Shown here: piece by piece, positions 18,459 to 27,512 of the stretch | How the letters are laid out: each line of letters opens with the position of its first letter | Position numbering within the stretch: the stretch's first letter is position 1 | NCBI GenBank assembly: GCA_964468645.1 | Contig: CAYXUU010000014.1 | Span: 42,048-106,047, forward strand | Origin: JAIOZK01 sp964468645 | GTDB taxonomy: Bacteria; Bacteroidota; Bacteroidia; Bacteroidales; JAIOZK01 | Direction of reading: 5' to 3' | Length of the DNA stretch: 64,000 nt | Translations under genes and position numbers: made by a program | The notes under the pieces: generated by a model | Database searches by the model: none | The model's input: only the letters and a program-made list of their open reading frames with translations | What the model was told of the DNA's origin: nothing

Positions 18459-18467
18459 AATAAAGCT

Positions 18468-19304
18468 ATGTTAAATTGTGTCGGGGATTTTTTTCTGTTG
18501 AACCACAGGATTTTACCGGCTGATGAATTCAGCCCGGATCTGTTTGAAGAAGGAACATTTATTTATGAAGTATTCACCATAATTGATAGCGTTCCGCTTT
18601 TCTATAAAGAGCATATGGACAGGCTTTATGCATCAGCAGGACTAATTAATTTTACTGGCCTGACTGATCTTAATACCATCAATGCAGATATTGATAAACT
18701 TGTGGAAATAAACAGGGTAACCAATGGAAATGTGGAGATCATCTGTAACTCTGATATAAAAAACAAGGGTTCACAAAACAGCTGCCTTGTCCTGAATATT
18801 GATATCAGGGATTTGTCAGGAAAAGAATACAGGGCAGGAGTCCCTGTTGACCTCTTTTCTGCCGAAAGAGCACTCCCTAACGTTAAGAGGGTTTCCCTTG
18901 ATCTGAGGAGGTCAACAGTAAAAAAATTAGAGAAGCATAAACTTTATGAAGTTCTGCTGGTTGACAGAAATGGATATATTACCGAAGGGAGCAGGTCGAA
19001 TGTATTTTTTATTAAAGACAGGATTGTATATACTCCTCCCATTCACCAGGTGTTACCCGGTATTACACGGCAGAAAATAATCGATCTGTGTACCGAAAAT
19101 AATATCGATGTTACACTGAGAAAGATACATAAAAAAGATCTTGGAAACTACGATTCTTTATTCCTCACAAGCACATCATCAAAAGTATTACCGGTATCAT
19201 CTATTGGTAAACTTAAGTACAACACACATGATCCATTGATGTGGAAAATTCATAAACTGTTTGATGGAATGATCAAAGATTGTATCAGAAATGGCAGAAG
19301 TTGA
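18468..19304 (+). CDS. Class IV aminotransferase (PLP enzyme)
   Basis: A 278-residue pyridoxal-phosphate enzyme of the branched-chain aminotransferase/aminodeoxychorismate lyase fold. The Lys in LPNVKRVSLDLRR is the expected Schiff-base lysine, and YITEGSRSNVFF carries the Glu and Ser/Asn that contact PLP. PGITRQKIIDLC follows and SSKVLPVSSI makes the C-terminal cofactor loop. The N-terminal GTFIYEVFTI replaces the DGxFE of ordinary ilvE enzymes. Which of BCAT, D-amino-acid aminotransferase or ADC lyase activity applies cannot be decided. It is the last gene of the 17192-19304 operon. Confidence 0.88.
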   Translation: MLNCVGDFFLLNHRILPADEFSPDLFEEGTFIYEVFTIIDSVPLFYKEHMDRLYASAGLINFTGLTDLNTINADIDKLVEINRVTNGNVEIICNSDIKNKGSQNSCLVLNIDIRDLSGKEYRAGVPVDLFSAERALPNVKRVSLDLRRSTVKKLEKHKLYEVLLVDRNGYITEGSRSNVFFIKDRIVYTPPIHQVLPGITRQKIIDLCTENNIDVTLRKIHKKDLGNYDSLFLTSTSSKVLPVSSIGKLKYNTHDPLMWKIHKLFDGMIKDCIRNGRS

Positions 19305-19400
19305 TTGTCGATTTGTTCAATCGCAAATAATAGTCAACGGGTGATTTTGGTAAATATTGAATAATCATCATCAAAAACAACAATAAATTCAACGATCAGT

Positions 19401-19418
19401 AGTCACCCGGTGACTTTT
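19401..19418 (+). terminator. Palindrome with T run behind the aminotransferase operon
   Basis: AGTCACCCGGTGACT followed by TTT. The arms AGTCA/TGACT can close a 5-nt loop; the T run is short. It lies about 95 bp after the operon and resembles the larger palindrome at 22203-22235 (shared GTCACC / GGTGACTT). Confidence 0.4.
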
Positions 19419-19468
19419 CTTTCCCAGATACATCGAACATCGCCAAAACGAAAACCGAAAATCGACAA

Positions 19469-19876
19469 TTATTCAGCGGTAATTCTACCCATAGTACCCA
19501 CGATGATTTTCATTTCGAAGGTTTTAGCTGGTTCTTCATCTTTTTCCCAGATCCGCCTGTACTCAAGGATAAGTTTGGTTTCACCGGCTGCAATTGCTTT
19601 AAATTCAAAGGTGACCATACCCCCGGAACCAACTGCCTCAGGATTCTCAACTTTATGCTGGGGTTCTCCAATTTGTTGAATAACTGTGTTGTCAAACGAA
19701 GCAACTACCCAATTATAACCGGTACTTGGATTTGCGCTCAGTTCAATCTCAAAGGGTGAGTCGATCTGAAGTTCTATGGTTTGCCCGTTATTCTCCATGG
19801 TAAATGGTCCCTGACAGGAAGAAAAGGTGAATGATACCAAGGCTATTATGCTGAAAAAAGCGATGGCGTTCTTCAT
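19469..19876 (-). CDS. Chagasin-like (I42 family) cysteine-protease inhibitor lipoprotein
   Basis: A 135-residue protein whose signal peptide ends in TFSSC, a lipobox. The mature domain shows the three inhibitory loops of the chagasin/I42 family in order: NPSTGYNW (BC loop), GSGGMVTFEF (DE loop) and YRRIW (FG loop). In that family the loops insert into the active-site cleft of papain-like cysteine proteases. Cellular role is probably to protect the envelope from endogenous or predator/host cysteine proteases. It is convergent with the aminotransferase operon and divergent from the glycosidase-like gene at 19940. Confidence 0.85.
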   Translation of the reverse strand: MKNAIAFFSIIALVSFTFSSCQGPFTMENNGQTIELQIDSPFEIELSANPSTGYNWVVASFDNTVIQQIGEPQHKVENPEAVGSGGMVTFEFKAIAAGETKLILEYRRIWEKDEEPAKTFEMKIIVGTMGRITAE

Positions 19877-19889
19877 AATTATAATTATT

Positions 19890-19897
19890 TAGTTTTG
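19890..19897 (+). promoter_or_regulatory. Bacteroidota -7 promoter motif
   Basis: TAGTTTTG (TAnnTTTG), 42 bp before the ATG at 19940, in the divergent intergenic region between the I42 inhibitor and the glycosidase-like gene. Confidence 0.45.
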
Positions 19898-19939
19898 ATC
19901 AAAAATAGTTAAATTCGTTGATAAATAAAAAATGAAGTT

Positions 19940-22123
19940 ATGCTACGTTCCTTCGTTTCCATGACCACCATTATCTTTCTCCTGTCTTTAAGAACCCTTG
20001 GCCAGGAATTCTCAATTTCTGATCCTTACCTTTTTTTAAATGCATCGGCCGATGATCCGCTTTATACAACTTATGCGGCTGCAATGAATCGATCAAGGCT
20101 CTATGGGGATAAAGGATACCAGATGGATTATTATTCATGCAACCAACCTTTAAATTATTTCAGCGATAATGGGGGTAAGATCTATTATGTATGGATGATT
20201 AATAAACTGGTTATTGATAAGATGAGTGAGTATTTCAGAAAACCTGTTGTTATCTCTTCATTTCCCGATATGGTGATACTTGAGTATTCTCCTTTTAAAG
20301 GGATTGATATACAGGAGTGTTTTTTTGTTTATTCCTCAAGGGTAGCCTTAATTGAAACACAGATCACCAATTCAGGTGATCTTACACAGCAGGTTGAGGT
20401 TTTCCCGATACTGGATATCAGGAATGAGATGATGAATATATTGAGCTTTGACAGAAATATCAATGCTTACGTCATCAATCATAAAGAAAGCCCTGAAAGA
20501 CTTATCAGCGATTTGAATACTTCATTCGGTTACCCGGAAGAAATGACCGATATGTTTACTTCTGATATTATACCTTATTCCTATGGAGGTTTTAGAGGCG
20601 ATCAGATTGATTTTTTCAATTATATAAAAACGGACTTTTATGACGAATCCAGTGAGAATGACTCACTCAATTTTAAAGAAGCCGGTAAGGTTGATTTTGT
20701 GTCACTTCACTACAAATTCAATCTTAAACCGGGAGAAACTAAAAAACTCAGGATCGTACGTGGCTTGCAGGAACGTAAAGGGTATTCATACGAATTGAAG
20801 GAAGGGATCAAAAAAGCAAAGTCATTATTGATACAACCATATATCGATCAGAATGTTACTCTATTTAAATCGGTAACGCATATTGATTTTGATACATCTT
20901 ATAAAAAGTTGATTTATTTAAGTGCTTTTAACCTGGCCAGGAGTTGTATGTTGCCTCCTGCCGGAGAAACGAACTATAACTTTTATGTCTTCTCCAGGGA
21001 ACCTTTGTGGGGCTGGGGTCACGGACACCAGGTTTTACATGAATCATTGAGTATGCTGGCTTATGCCTTTCTTGATCCTGAATCGGCCAGGAACTCACAA
21101 CGTGTTTATATGGAACAGCAAGGTGAGGATGGATTAATTGCCTACCGGCATGGCCCAAGGGGAATGCAGGATTATCCACATTACAGTAAAGCTTATGAAA
21201 AGGATATGTCAACAACCTCGGCACCGTTTTATTCATGGATCAATTGGGAAATATACAAAATTGATAAAGATCAGCAATTTCTTGAGGAGGCTTATCAGTC
21301 AGGTGTAAAATATATGGAATGGTTAATTGAAAACAGGGATGCTGATGATGACGGCCTGTTTGAGTGGGGCCCTTACGGGATAATCGAAAATGTACGTGAC
21401 TGGTATAATGCCGTATTTCAGGTCTCAGCAGAAAGATACCTGGATGTGGACAAGGAAGATATTTCAGATGAACTGGAATGTCTTGATCTGACACTCATGA
21501 TCATCAATGAACTAAAACATCTTGCGAAAATGGCTGAAGAACTTGACCTGAAAAAAGAGGCAAAGGCTTGGAATGAAACTGCAGATGTTACTGCCGGCCT
21601 TGTCAATGCTCAGATGTGGGATAAGGAATCAGATTTCTTTTATTCAATAAACAAAGATGATCACAGTTTCACATACCTGACCAGGGACCTGAGAAGGCAG
21701 GAGATCATTGGTTTTCTTCCACTCTGGGCAGGAACTGTAAATCAAAAAAGGGCGGATCAACTTATCCAGTCTCTAACAGATACTACAAAATTTTGGAGGT
21801 TATACGGTGTACCTACCCTTTCGGCTGATGATGAATGGTACAACCCTTATGTTGACTATTGCTGTAAGTGGAACGGCCCTGTTTGGTTGCCCTGGGATTA
21901 TATGGTATTCAGGGGATTGATCAACTACGGTTATTTTGAACTGGCTCGTGAACTTGGTGATAAAATGTTGCTGGCTGTGAGAATACAACTTTCGAAAAAT
22001 CATAAGTTCTGGGAATCATACAGCCCGGATAATGAAGTACTGAATTGTCCGTCGAATTATATATGGGATGCGATTATTGCGAGGGTGTTGATTGATATGG
22101 AGGCGATTGATAGTTTTGAGTAG
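19940..22123 (+). CDS. Secreted GH63/GH37-like glycosidase-like protein (paralogue of 11655)
   Basis: A 727-residue protein with signal peptide (MTTIIFLLSLRTLGQ after a short leader). A N-terminal beta domain is followed by an (alpha/alpha)6-barrel: FSREPLWGWGHGHQVLHESL, DADDDGLFEWGPYG, IIGFLPLWAGTV, FWRLYGVPTLSADDEWYNP, WNGPVWLPWDYMVFRGL. All of these align with the protein at 11655-13724, so the two are paralogues. The acidic residues in EWG and the NGPVW segment match GH63/GH37-clan catalytic regions, but the substrate is unknown. It has its own -7 motif. It is separated from the first pair by about 6 kb of unrelated genes, suggesting insertion or rearrangement after duplication. Confidence 0.75.
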   Translation: MLRSFVSMTTIIFLLSLRTLGQEFSISDPYLFLNASADDPLYTTYAAAMNRSRLYGDKGYQMDYYSCNQPLNYFSDNGGKIYYVWMINKLVIDKMSEYFRKPVVISSFPDMVILEYSPFKGIDIQECFFVYSSRVALIETQITNSGDLTQQVEVFPILDIRNEMMNILSFDRNINAYVINHKESPERLISDLNTSFGYPEEMTDMFTSDIIPYSYGGFRGDQIDFFNYIKTDFYDESSENDSLNFKEAGKVDFVSLHYKFNLKPGETKKLRIVRGLQERKGYSYELKEGIKKAKSLLIQPYIDQNVTLFKSVTHIDFDTSYKKLIYLSAFNLARSCMLPPAGETNYNFYVFSREPLWGWGHGHQVLHESLSMLAYAFLDPESARNSQRVYMEQQGEDGLIAYRHGPRGMQDYPHYSKAYEKDMSTTSAPFYSWINWEIYKIDKDQQFLEEAYQSGVKYMEWLIENRDADDDGLFEWGPYGIIENVRDWYNAVFQVSAERYLDVDKEDISDELECLDLTLMIINELKHLAKMAEELDLKKEAKAWNETADVTAGLVNAQMWDKESDFFYSINKDDHSFTYLTRDLRRQEIIGFLPLWAGTVNQKRADQLIQSLTDTTKFWRLYGVPTLSADDEWYNPYVDYCCKWNGPVWLPWDYMVFRGLINYGYFELARELGDKMLLAVRIQLSKNHKFWESYSPDNEVLNCPSNYIWDAIIARVLIDMEAIDSFE

Positions 22124-22202
22124 GTTGTGAATAGTTGAATAGTTGAGTGGTTGAGTACATATCAACTAATAAAGATACATTAATTGCTTTAAATTGATAA
22201 AA

Positions 22203-22235
22203 ATTCACGGGGTGACTTCAAGTCACCCCGTGAAT
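22203..22235. repeat. 33-nt perfect palindrome
   Basis: Arms of 16 nt (ATTCACGGGGTGACTT and its complement) around a single base. It lies 80 bp after the gene at 19940 and could act as a terminator or REP-like element. It shares GGTGACTT with the palindrome at 19401-19418. Confidence 0.6.
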
Positions 22236-22393
22236 AGCAGTAAAGGATTGCTAACCCTTCATTTGTTGGATATCTTTTACGCGTAGCGGATAAATTCTTG
22301 TAGTAGCACCAGAATTGGCGAATGAAACATATTCCCCGTAGGGGATTAACAAAATAAGGTTAACATCCATTTCATATCAGAAGGCAGGTAAAA

Positions 22394-23122
22394 ATGAACA
22401 GGATCAAAAACAAAATATTAAGAAGATTACTAAAAATCACCAGATATACCCTCTTATGTTTTGGTGGTTTTTGCGTTTTCATGATCATCTTCCCCTTTAC
22501 CAGCGGCCCTTTCTGGATTTATCACTGGTTGGGAACAACCAATGTTGACAATGTAAAACAACCAGAAGCTATCATATTGCTCAGTGGTGGCGGGATGCCT
22601 GGTGAAGATGGTTTGTTCAGAACCTATTACACCGCCAGAGCAGCTAAAGAATTTCCCGGGATACCGATTATTATTGCCATGCCCGGTGATACCACTGATA
22701 GTTATAGTTCGATAATGCTCACTTACCAGGAACTACTTTTAAGGAGCATAGATACATCCAGGGTGTTTTTTGAAAACATCGGTGCAAATACCCGTGAACA
22801 GGCACTTGAGATAGCTTCAGGATATCCTTCATTACTAAATGATTCCGTGATGATCATCACCTCACCGGTTCATATGCGAAGAGCAGTGCTTGCTTTCGAA
22901 AAGGTGGGTTTTAAACATGTTGTCAGCCTGGCCACCTTCGACCGTATCATCGAATCAGACCTCTCTTTTGAGGATGAAAACCTGGGTGGCAGTCAACTTA
23001 TCCCCGGACTTGGAAACAGTATCAATCTCAGATACCGTTTCTGGGGACACCTGAAACTGGAGATCGATATCCTGCGTGAGTTGATTGCTTTAGGTTATTA
23101 TGGGATTAAGGGCTGGATTTGA
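22394..23122 (+). CDS. DUF218/YdcF-family membrane protein
   Basis: A 242-residue protein: a basic N-terminus and one membrane segment (LLCFGGFCVFMIIFPF), then an extracytoplasmic DUF218 domain. The domain signatures are EAIILLSGGGM at the N-terminal strand, NIGANTREQALEIA and VMIITSPVHMRRAVLAFEKVGF. Relatives include SanA/ElyC/YdcF, some of which affect peptidoglycan precursor or envelope integrity; the reaction is not established. ATG start at 22394. It stands alone. Confidence 0.85.
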   Translation: MNRIKNKILRRLLKITRYTLLCFGGFCVFMIIFPFTSGPFWIYHWLGTTNVDNVKQPEAIILLSGGGMPGEDGLFRTYYTARAAKEFPGIPIIIAMPGDTTDSYSSIMLTYQELLLRSIDTSRVFFENIGANTREQALEIASGYPSLLNDSVMIITSPVHMRRAVLAFEKVGFKHVVSLATFDRIIESDLSFEDENLGGSQLIPGLGNSINLRYRFWGHLKLEIDILRELIALGYYGIKGWI

Positions 23123-23497
23123 GTGGTACAGGAAGCTGGAAGCTTGAAGATAGATACTAGATACTGGAAGATAGATATTAGAGGCTTTCGTTGTTGTTGG
23201 TGAAGTGCATGGGGCTGTATAATTACCTCGTTTTTTTATGAAACCGCTAAAGACGCAATAATGGTGCAAAAGAATAAGGTGTTGAGTAAATGCTTATTAG
23301 TATAAATACAATTTTGCGTTTCTTTGCGTTTTTTGCGGTTAAAACTAGTTGTGATATAGCCCCCAAGGGGGAGGAATAGTATGCTGGAAGGGAGATACCA
23401 GTATCAAGGAAAGTTATTTATTTATTCTATCCTATTGTAATATCACGCTGATTTCTGTACCCATCAAATCAAAATCGAAACATGCTGATTCATAAAC
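23123..23497. other. Intergenic stretch with simple repeats
   Basis: No gene is seen. It holds GATACTAGATACTGGAAGAT-type repeats (23140-23185) and an inverted pair of CGCAA-rich segments (around 23240-23260 and 23315-23345, the latter TTTGCGTTTTTTGCGGTTAA). Confidence 0.6.
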
Positions 23498-24552
23498 CTA
23501 ATACTCCAAAAACATCCGCTGGATATCTTTGTAATCCTTTGTTTTTGTTAAAGCTAACATTAAAAGTATCCGTGATTTCTCAGGGGTTTTAAACCAGGCA
23601 GCAGCAAAACCGTATTTATCATCATCTACTTCGTCATACTGCGTTGATGGACCAAAAGGAGTGCGGGATGACCTGACCACGGGAATACCAATTTGTACAG
23701 CATGTTCCAAAGCATGCAAATTTGTTGTATTAGGATTTCCATTTCCAACCCCTGCATAAACGATACCATCAAAACCAGACTCAATCAGGGTTGAAACAAA
23801 CAATGAATCCACTCCTGCATAGCCATAAACAATACCAACACTGGGAATTGTATCTATATCCATGATATCAAACTCGCTTTGCAGGGTGTGTTTTTTAACG
23901 CTGTTTCTTGTAAAAATTGCGTCACTGTTATAAACATAACCCAGATAGCCGTATTTCGGACATTCAAATGTTTCAAGGGCCGTCGTCCTGGTTTTAAGTG
24001 CATCATCAGCACTACAGATTTTATCATCTGATACAAGCATAACTCCTTTTCCTTTTGCAAGTGGATCAATGGCAACACAAACCCCCTGGTAAATATTCAT
24101 TGGTCCATCTGTACTTAATGCTGTTGAAGGGCGCATAGAACCAACCAGAACCACAGGTTTATCACTTTTAATAACAAGGTTAAAAAGTAAGCAGTTTCTT
24201 CCATTGTATCAGTTCCATGGGTAATAACAATAGCATCAACATCATTTCGTGAAAGTAACTGGTTCACTCTTTTTGCGATGACCAGCCATTCCCTTTAAGA
24301 CATATCCTGACTGGGAATGTTTACAACCTGCTCCCCTTTTATTCTGGCAATCTCTCTGATCTCCGGAACTGTAGCAATGATCTGATCAATGGAAATCACT
24401 CCGGAAGTGTAACCGGAACCGGTTTTGGAAGCTCCAACACCAGCTATGGTCCCCCCTGTTGCCAGAACATATACTAGTGGTTTATGCTGGGCATTTAATG
24501 AAAATGAAATAATGAATAACAGTGTCAAACACAGGATGAATTTGGTTTTCAT
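23498..24552 (-). pseudogene. Type II L-asparaginase, broken by a stop and a frameshift
   Basis: The two ends of a complete periplasmic asparaginase are present: signal peptide (MKTKFILCLTLLFIISFSLN...), LATGGTIAG with the nucleophile Thr, then THGTDTMEETAYF (substrate Thr-Asp), VGSMRPSTALSTDGPMN, GIVYAGVGNGN and a C-terminal KDIQRMFLEY. The frame is interrupted twice: an in-frame TAA at 24295-24297 directly after SQDMS, where the reading frame otherwise continues as REWLVIAKRVN, and a one-base loss in the T/A run near 24180-24187 just after ETAYFL. Both can be repaired to give a normal-length protein, so this is either a recent pseudogene or a sequencing error. Start chosen at 24552 because an AGGAG lies just upstream. 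The enzyme would hydrolyse asparagine to aspartate and ammonia. Confidence 0.85.
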
Positions 24553-24560
24553 GATTTCTC

Positions 24561-24627
24561 CTTTCATCTAACAACATTGTTAGTTTGCTCTATGTAGCTG
24601 GTTTCCAGCAGAGGGACTTTTGCCTTT
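24561..24627 (-). repeat. 67-bp structured repeat, copy A
   Basis: Identical over 67 bp to 60744-60810. On the minus strand it begins AAAGGCAAAAGTCCCTCT, then a GCTGG-AAA-CCAGC hairpin, and ends with CTAACAA/TTGTTAG inverted arms. It begins 7 bp after the lipoprotein gene that ends at 24635. A third, diverged copy is at 45455-45510. Confidence 0.85.
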
Positions 24628-24634
24628 ATAGTTA

Positions 24635-25081
24635 TTACAACTTATGTTCATCATCCCTTCTAAACTCCACCTCCATCAAGCTGTTTCTTCCGGGAACCAT
24701 GGTTTCTATAAGGAGTTTGTCATGGGTAAATTCATTGATCTCCCACCTGATAGCATGATCGAATGTTGGCCTGCCCAGCTGGGGATCTATCTGAAAAGCG
24801 AGCAAAAGGCCTTCTTTGTCCTGGCTTAATTTCCATAAACCTTTATGATAATTGTATGTGGTATCCATCACCAGTACTTTCTTCATAACTGTACCATCCC
24901 TTCTGAAAATCAGTACTTCTCTCGAATCATAGTCGTGAGCTTTACTGTCAAGTGTGTATGTTGTGGATACCCAGGATGTACGCATAAAATCCTCTTCTTC
25001 CGGTTCATGTTTACAGGCCGTAACAGCAACAATGAGTATCAGGGGCAATAAAAAAATAACCGGCGTTAATCGTATTTTCAT
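24635..25081 (-). CDS. Small lipoprotein, unknown function
   Basis: A 148-residue protein with a lipoprotein signal (IFLLPLILIVAVTAC). The mature part reads like a compact beta barrel (TSWVSTTYTLDSKAHDYDSR, EVLIFRRDGTVMKKVLVMDT, LWKLSQDKEGLLLAF, WEINEFTHDKLLIETMVP), resembling lipocalin-like Bacteroidota lipoproteins of unknown function. The ATG at 25081 is preferred to 25093 as it starts the signal peptide. Followed immediately by the 67-bp repeat. Confidence 0.72.
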   Translation of the reverse strand: MKIRLTPVIFLLPLILIVAVTACKHEPEEEDFMRTSWVSTTYTLDSKAHDYDSREVLIFRRDGTVMKKVLVMDTTYNYHKGLWKLSQDKEGLLLAFQIDPQLGRPTFDHAIRWEINEFTHDKLLIETMVPGRNSLMEVEFRRDDEHKL

Positions 25082-25141
25082 TTTTAAAATCATGTTTGAT
25101 ATTAATGCTTACAAATATAAAAAATGCAGTACAGGAATCAA

Positions 25142-27364
25142 TTATTCAATTTCTTTTTGTTCATGGGCATTGACAAAAAGGATATCCCCGATATTATCAT
25201 ATTCAAAGAAGAGTTCAGTCCCGTAATGTTTTATATGTTCCGGCCTGAATCCAATGATCGTCAGGCCTGCATCTTCCGATTTTTCGTTGATCAGGGATTT
25301 ACTGCTGATATCTTCATCCTTCCTGATGATCTCAATATTTTTCTCCGTAATAGGGATTCTGCCCATTTTCATCAATTCCACTAATTTTTCTTTATGTTTT
25401 TCAAGTTCATTTTCTTGACAAATATCAAAAATCTTAACATTTGCTTTTTTCCAGTCGGGATGGCCCCAGATGATATAACTGAGCAAGATCATGAGATTTG
25501 AGTTTTCAAAATCAAAACTTCTGATCCACACATGAATACTATCCTGGTTTTTCCCTTTATGGCTGCTACCCAGGATACAGACATCATAATTACCTGCCCT
25601 TACAAGATTGTAATTATCAATGATCTGGTCGAGGTTTTCAGGATTGGCCTTATCAAATTCGAAAATGATCATATTGTTTTCCATTCCTGAGATTCCCGGA
25701 AGCTGTACGGTTTGTGCAATAGCTGACGTATAGGAAGGTGATATCAGCGTATCGATATAAACACTGCTGTTTTTCCTGTCGGATTTTGCGACAAGTTTTT
25801 TCAGTATTTTTTCGGCTTCAAGCTGTGTGGCATTGGAATAATATCCTTCGATCAGGTGGATATAGGTTCCGAAACCGTATTTATGGGATATCCATGAAAG
25901 CAGGTCAAAAGCTTCTTCCCTAAGGAATGAATCTCTTGAAACACATATTGCTGATGGCCTCCAGGTTTCCCCACGTCTGATTTTCTTCGAACGCTGCAGA
26001 TAAACCTGCAACTTGCGGTTCAATTGAAAAATTGCCCCTTTGAAAATAGATTGCAAACCCTGTCTTCTCCTGTGATAATTATTAATGCCAATATAAATGA
26101 GGATCATCAGGCCGATTGCAAGCAGGGCATAAGGCGTATTAATCTTAAACATCAGCCAGATACACATTACAAAACCAACAAGCGAATAATACCATCTCGA
26201 TCTGAATGTGGGTCTGTAGGAAGGATCTGAACCAAAGTGATTCAATACAGAGATCAGGCATATTGAACCATAGGTGACCATAAAAAACATGGAAATGATC
26301 TCCGCCACAGTATTGACATTACCCAGACCCACAAATACAAAGGCGATAAGTATGGTAACCAAAGAGGCGTTGAATGGCTCATTGCTTTTCGATTTACCTT
26401 TTGCCAGAGAGCGGTTTACCCATTTCAGCGGAAATGACCTGTCGGAGCCAAGGGCTTGCAATGTTCGGGGTGCCACCATTACTGATCCAATGGCTGATGA
26501 GAGTGTTGATGCAGCAAGGCCGAGGGGTATTACAATACTTCCCCAGATAGCGATCTTGCCCATGATCAGTTGCTCATTCAGCAGGTCTGACTGGCTTGCC
26601 GAGATAGCCAGTTTGTATAATATAAAGAAATAGATCACCATTCCGCTGAATGTTGCGATCAGTGTACCCCGGGGAATAGATTTTCCGGGATTCTTAAGAT
26701 CACCTGAAAGCCCCACCCCTGCCGTCATACCAGTAAAGGCAGGGAATATTATTGCGAAGACCACAAAGAAGTTGCTCATTTTCTTCATTGTCCCATCAAA
26801 TAACTGCAGGTTTTCATTTGAATTGAAATCTGTATTTCCCAGAAAAAAACAGATCAGGGAAACAAATAATATGACAACAACCACATACAGGGCTTTTACA
26901 CCCAGATTGGCCCCCCTGGTTAAAATCAACAAACTTAATAATCCCATAGCCGGAAGGCTTATTGCCTGCCTTGGAAGATGGTAACCGTATTTTTCAAGCA
27001 TCAGGTTAAAGAGGGGTTCAAAGGCCTCTGTAAAAGCGATAATGTAAAAAGCAACACTGATAGCCTGTGATAAATACAGGGCTATCCCGATAGTAGCACC
27101 TATGTTTAATCCGAATGAACGGGAAATGATGAAATATTCCCCTCCACCTTCCACCCGTTTATTGGTGGCAATTTCCGAAATTGCAAGGGCTGTTGGAACA
27201 GTTACCAGGTGGCCAACGATAACAATAAGTACAGCACCCCAGAATCCAAGCATGCCAACCGAAAATCCGAACCGTAAGAATAGGATTGCCCCAAGTATGG
27301 TCGATATCGCAGTAAAAAAAACCGGTGCCGTGCCAAAACCGTTGGATTGAAGTTGTGCTTTCAT
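25142..27364 (-). CDS. SLC12-like (cation-chloride cotransporter family) APC transporter
   Basis: A 740-residue membrane protein with about twelve hydrophobic segments in the first 450 residues, then a long cytoplasmic C-terminus. ILGAILFLRFGFSVGMLGFW at the start and the LeuT-fold gate segment VEGGGEYFIISRSFGLNIGA resemble the bacterial branch of the cation-chloride cotransporter (SLC12) and amino-acid/APC permeases. The C-terminal part (residues about 480-740; SLINEKSEDAGLTIIGFRP) resembles the SLC12 regulatory domain. The substrate is uncertain; K-Cl or amino-acid transport are possibilities. It is preceded by the CAP-SPOR gene on the opposite strand. Confidence 0.82.
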   Translation of the reverse strand: MKAQLQSNGFGTAPVFFTAISTILGAILFLRFGFSVGMLGFWGAVLIVIVGHLVTVPTALAISEIATNKRVEGGGEYFIISRSFGLNIGATIGIALYLSQAISVAFYIIAFTEAFEPLFNLMLEKYGYHLPRQAISLPAMGLLSLLILTRGANLGVKALYVVVVILFVSLICFFLGNTDFNSNENLQLFDGTMKKMSNFFVVFAIIFPAFTGMTAGVGLSGDLKNPGKSIPRGTLIATFSGMVIYFFILYKLAISASQSDLLNEQLIMGKIAIWGSIVIPLGLAASTLSSAIGSVMVAPRTLQALGSDRSFPLKWVNRSLAKGKSKSNEPFNASLVTILIAFVFVGLGNVNTVAEIISMFFMVTYGSICLISVLNHFGSDPSYRPTFRSRWYYSLVGFVMCIWLMFKINTPYALLAIGLMILIYIGINNYHRRRQGLQSIFKGAIFQLNRKLQVYLQRSKKIRRGETWRPSAICVSRDSFLREEAFDLLSWISHKYGFGTYIHLIEGYYSNATQLEAEKILKKLVAKSDRKNSSVYIDTLISPSYTSAIAQTVQLPGISGMENNMIIFEFDKANPENLDQIIDNYNLVRAGNYDVCILGSSHKGKNQDSIHVWIRSFDFENSNLMILLSYIIWGHPDWKKANVKIFDICQENELEKHKEKLVELMKMGRIPITEKNIEIIRKDEDISSKSLINEKSEDAGLTIIGFRPEHIKHYGTELFFEYDNIGDILFVNAHEQKEIE

Positions 27365-27483
27365 TTATGCGTTTGATATAAAGCAAATTTAATATAATTA
27401 ACATCAGATTCATCAATAAGGCAATTAAAACCTGTATTCATACATTATATTAATAATCAATAATAAATATTCGTTTAATGTTT

Positions 27484-27491
27484 TAACTTTG
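27484..27491 (+). promoter_or_regulatory. Bacteroidota -7 promoter motif
   Basis: TAACTTTG (TAnnTTTG) 21 bp before the ATG at 27513. A possible TTG start at 27489 overlaps this motif and is therefore unlikely to be used. Confidence 0.5.
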
Positions 27492-27512
27492 AAATATCAA
27501 ATAATACACTCC

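Noticed and set aside
8254..22123. Canonical polysaccharide utilisation locus.
   Set aside because: No SusC/SusD pair, and unrelated housekeeping genes lie between the glycosidase-like genes.
24561..24627. The repeat with CTAACAA/TTGTTAG arms as an integron attC site.
   Set aside because: The R-box-like arms are only 2 nt apart, there is no long imperfect cruciform between outer boxes, and no integrase is near.
27489..27512. TTG start for the CAP-SPOR gene.
   Set aside because: It overlaps the -7 promoter motif; the ATG at 27513 begins the signal peptide.
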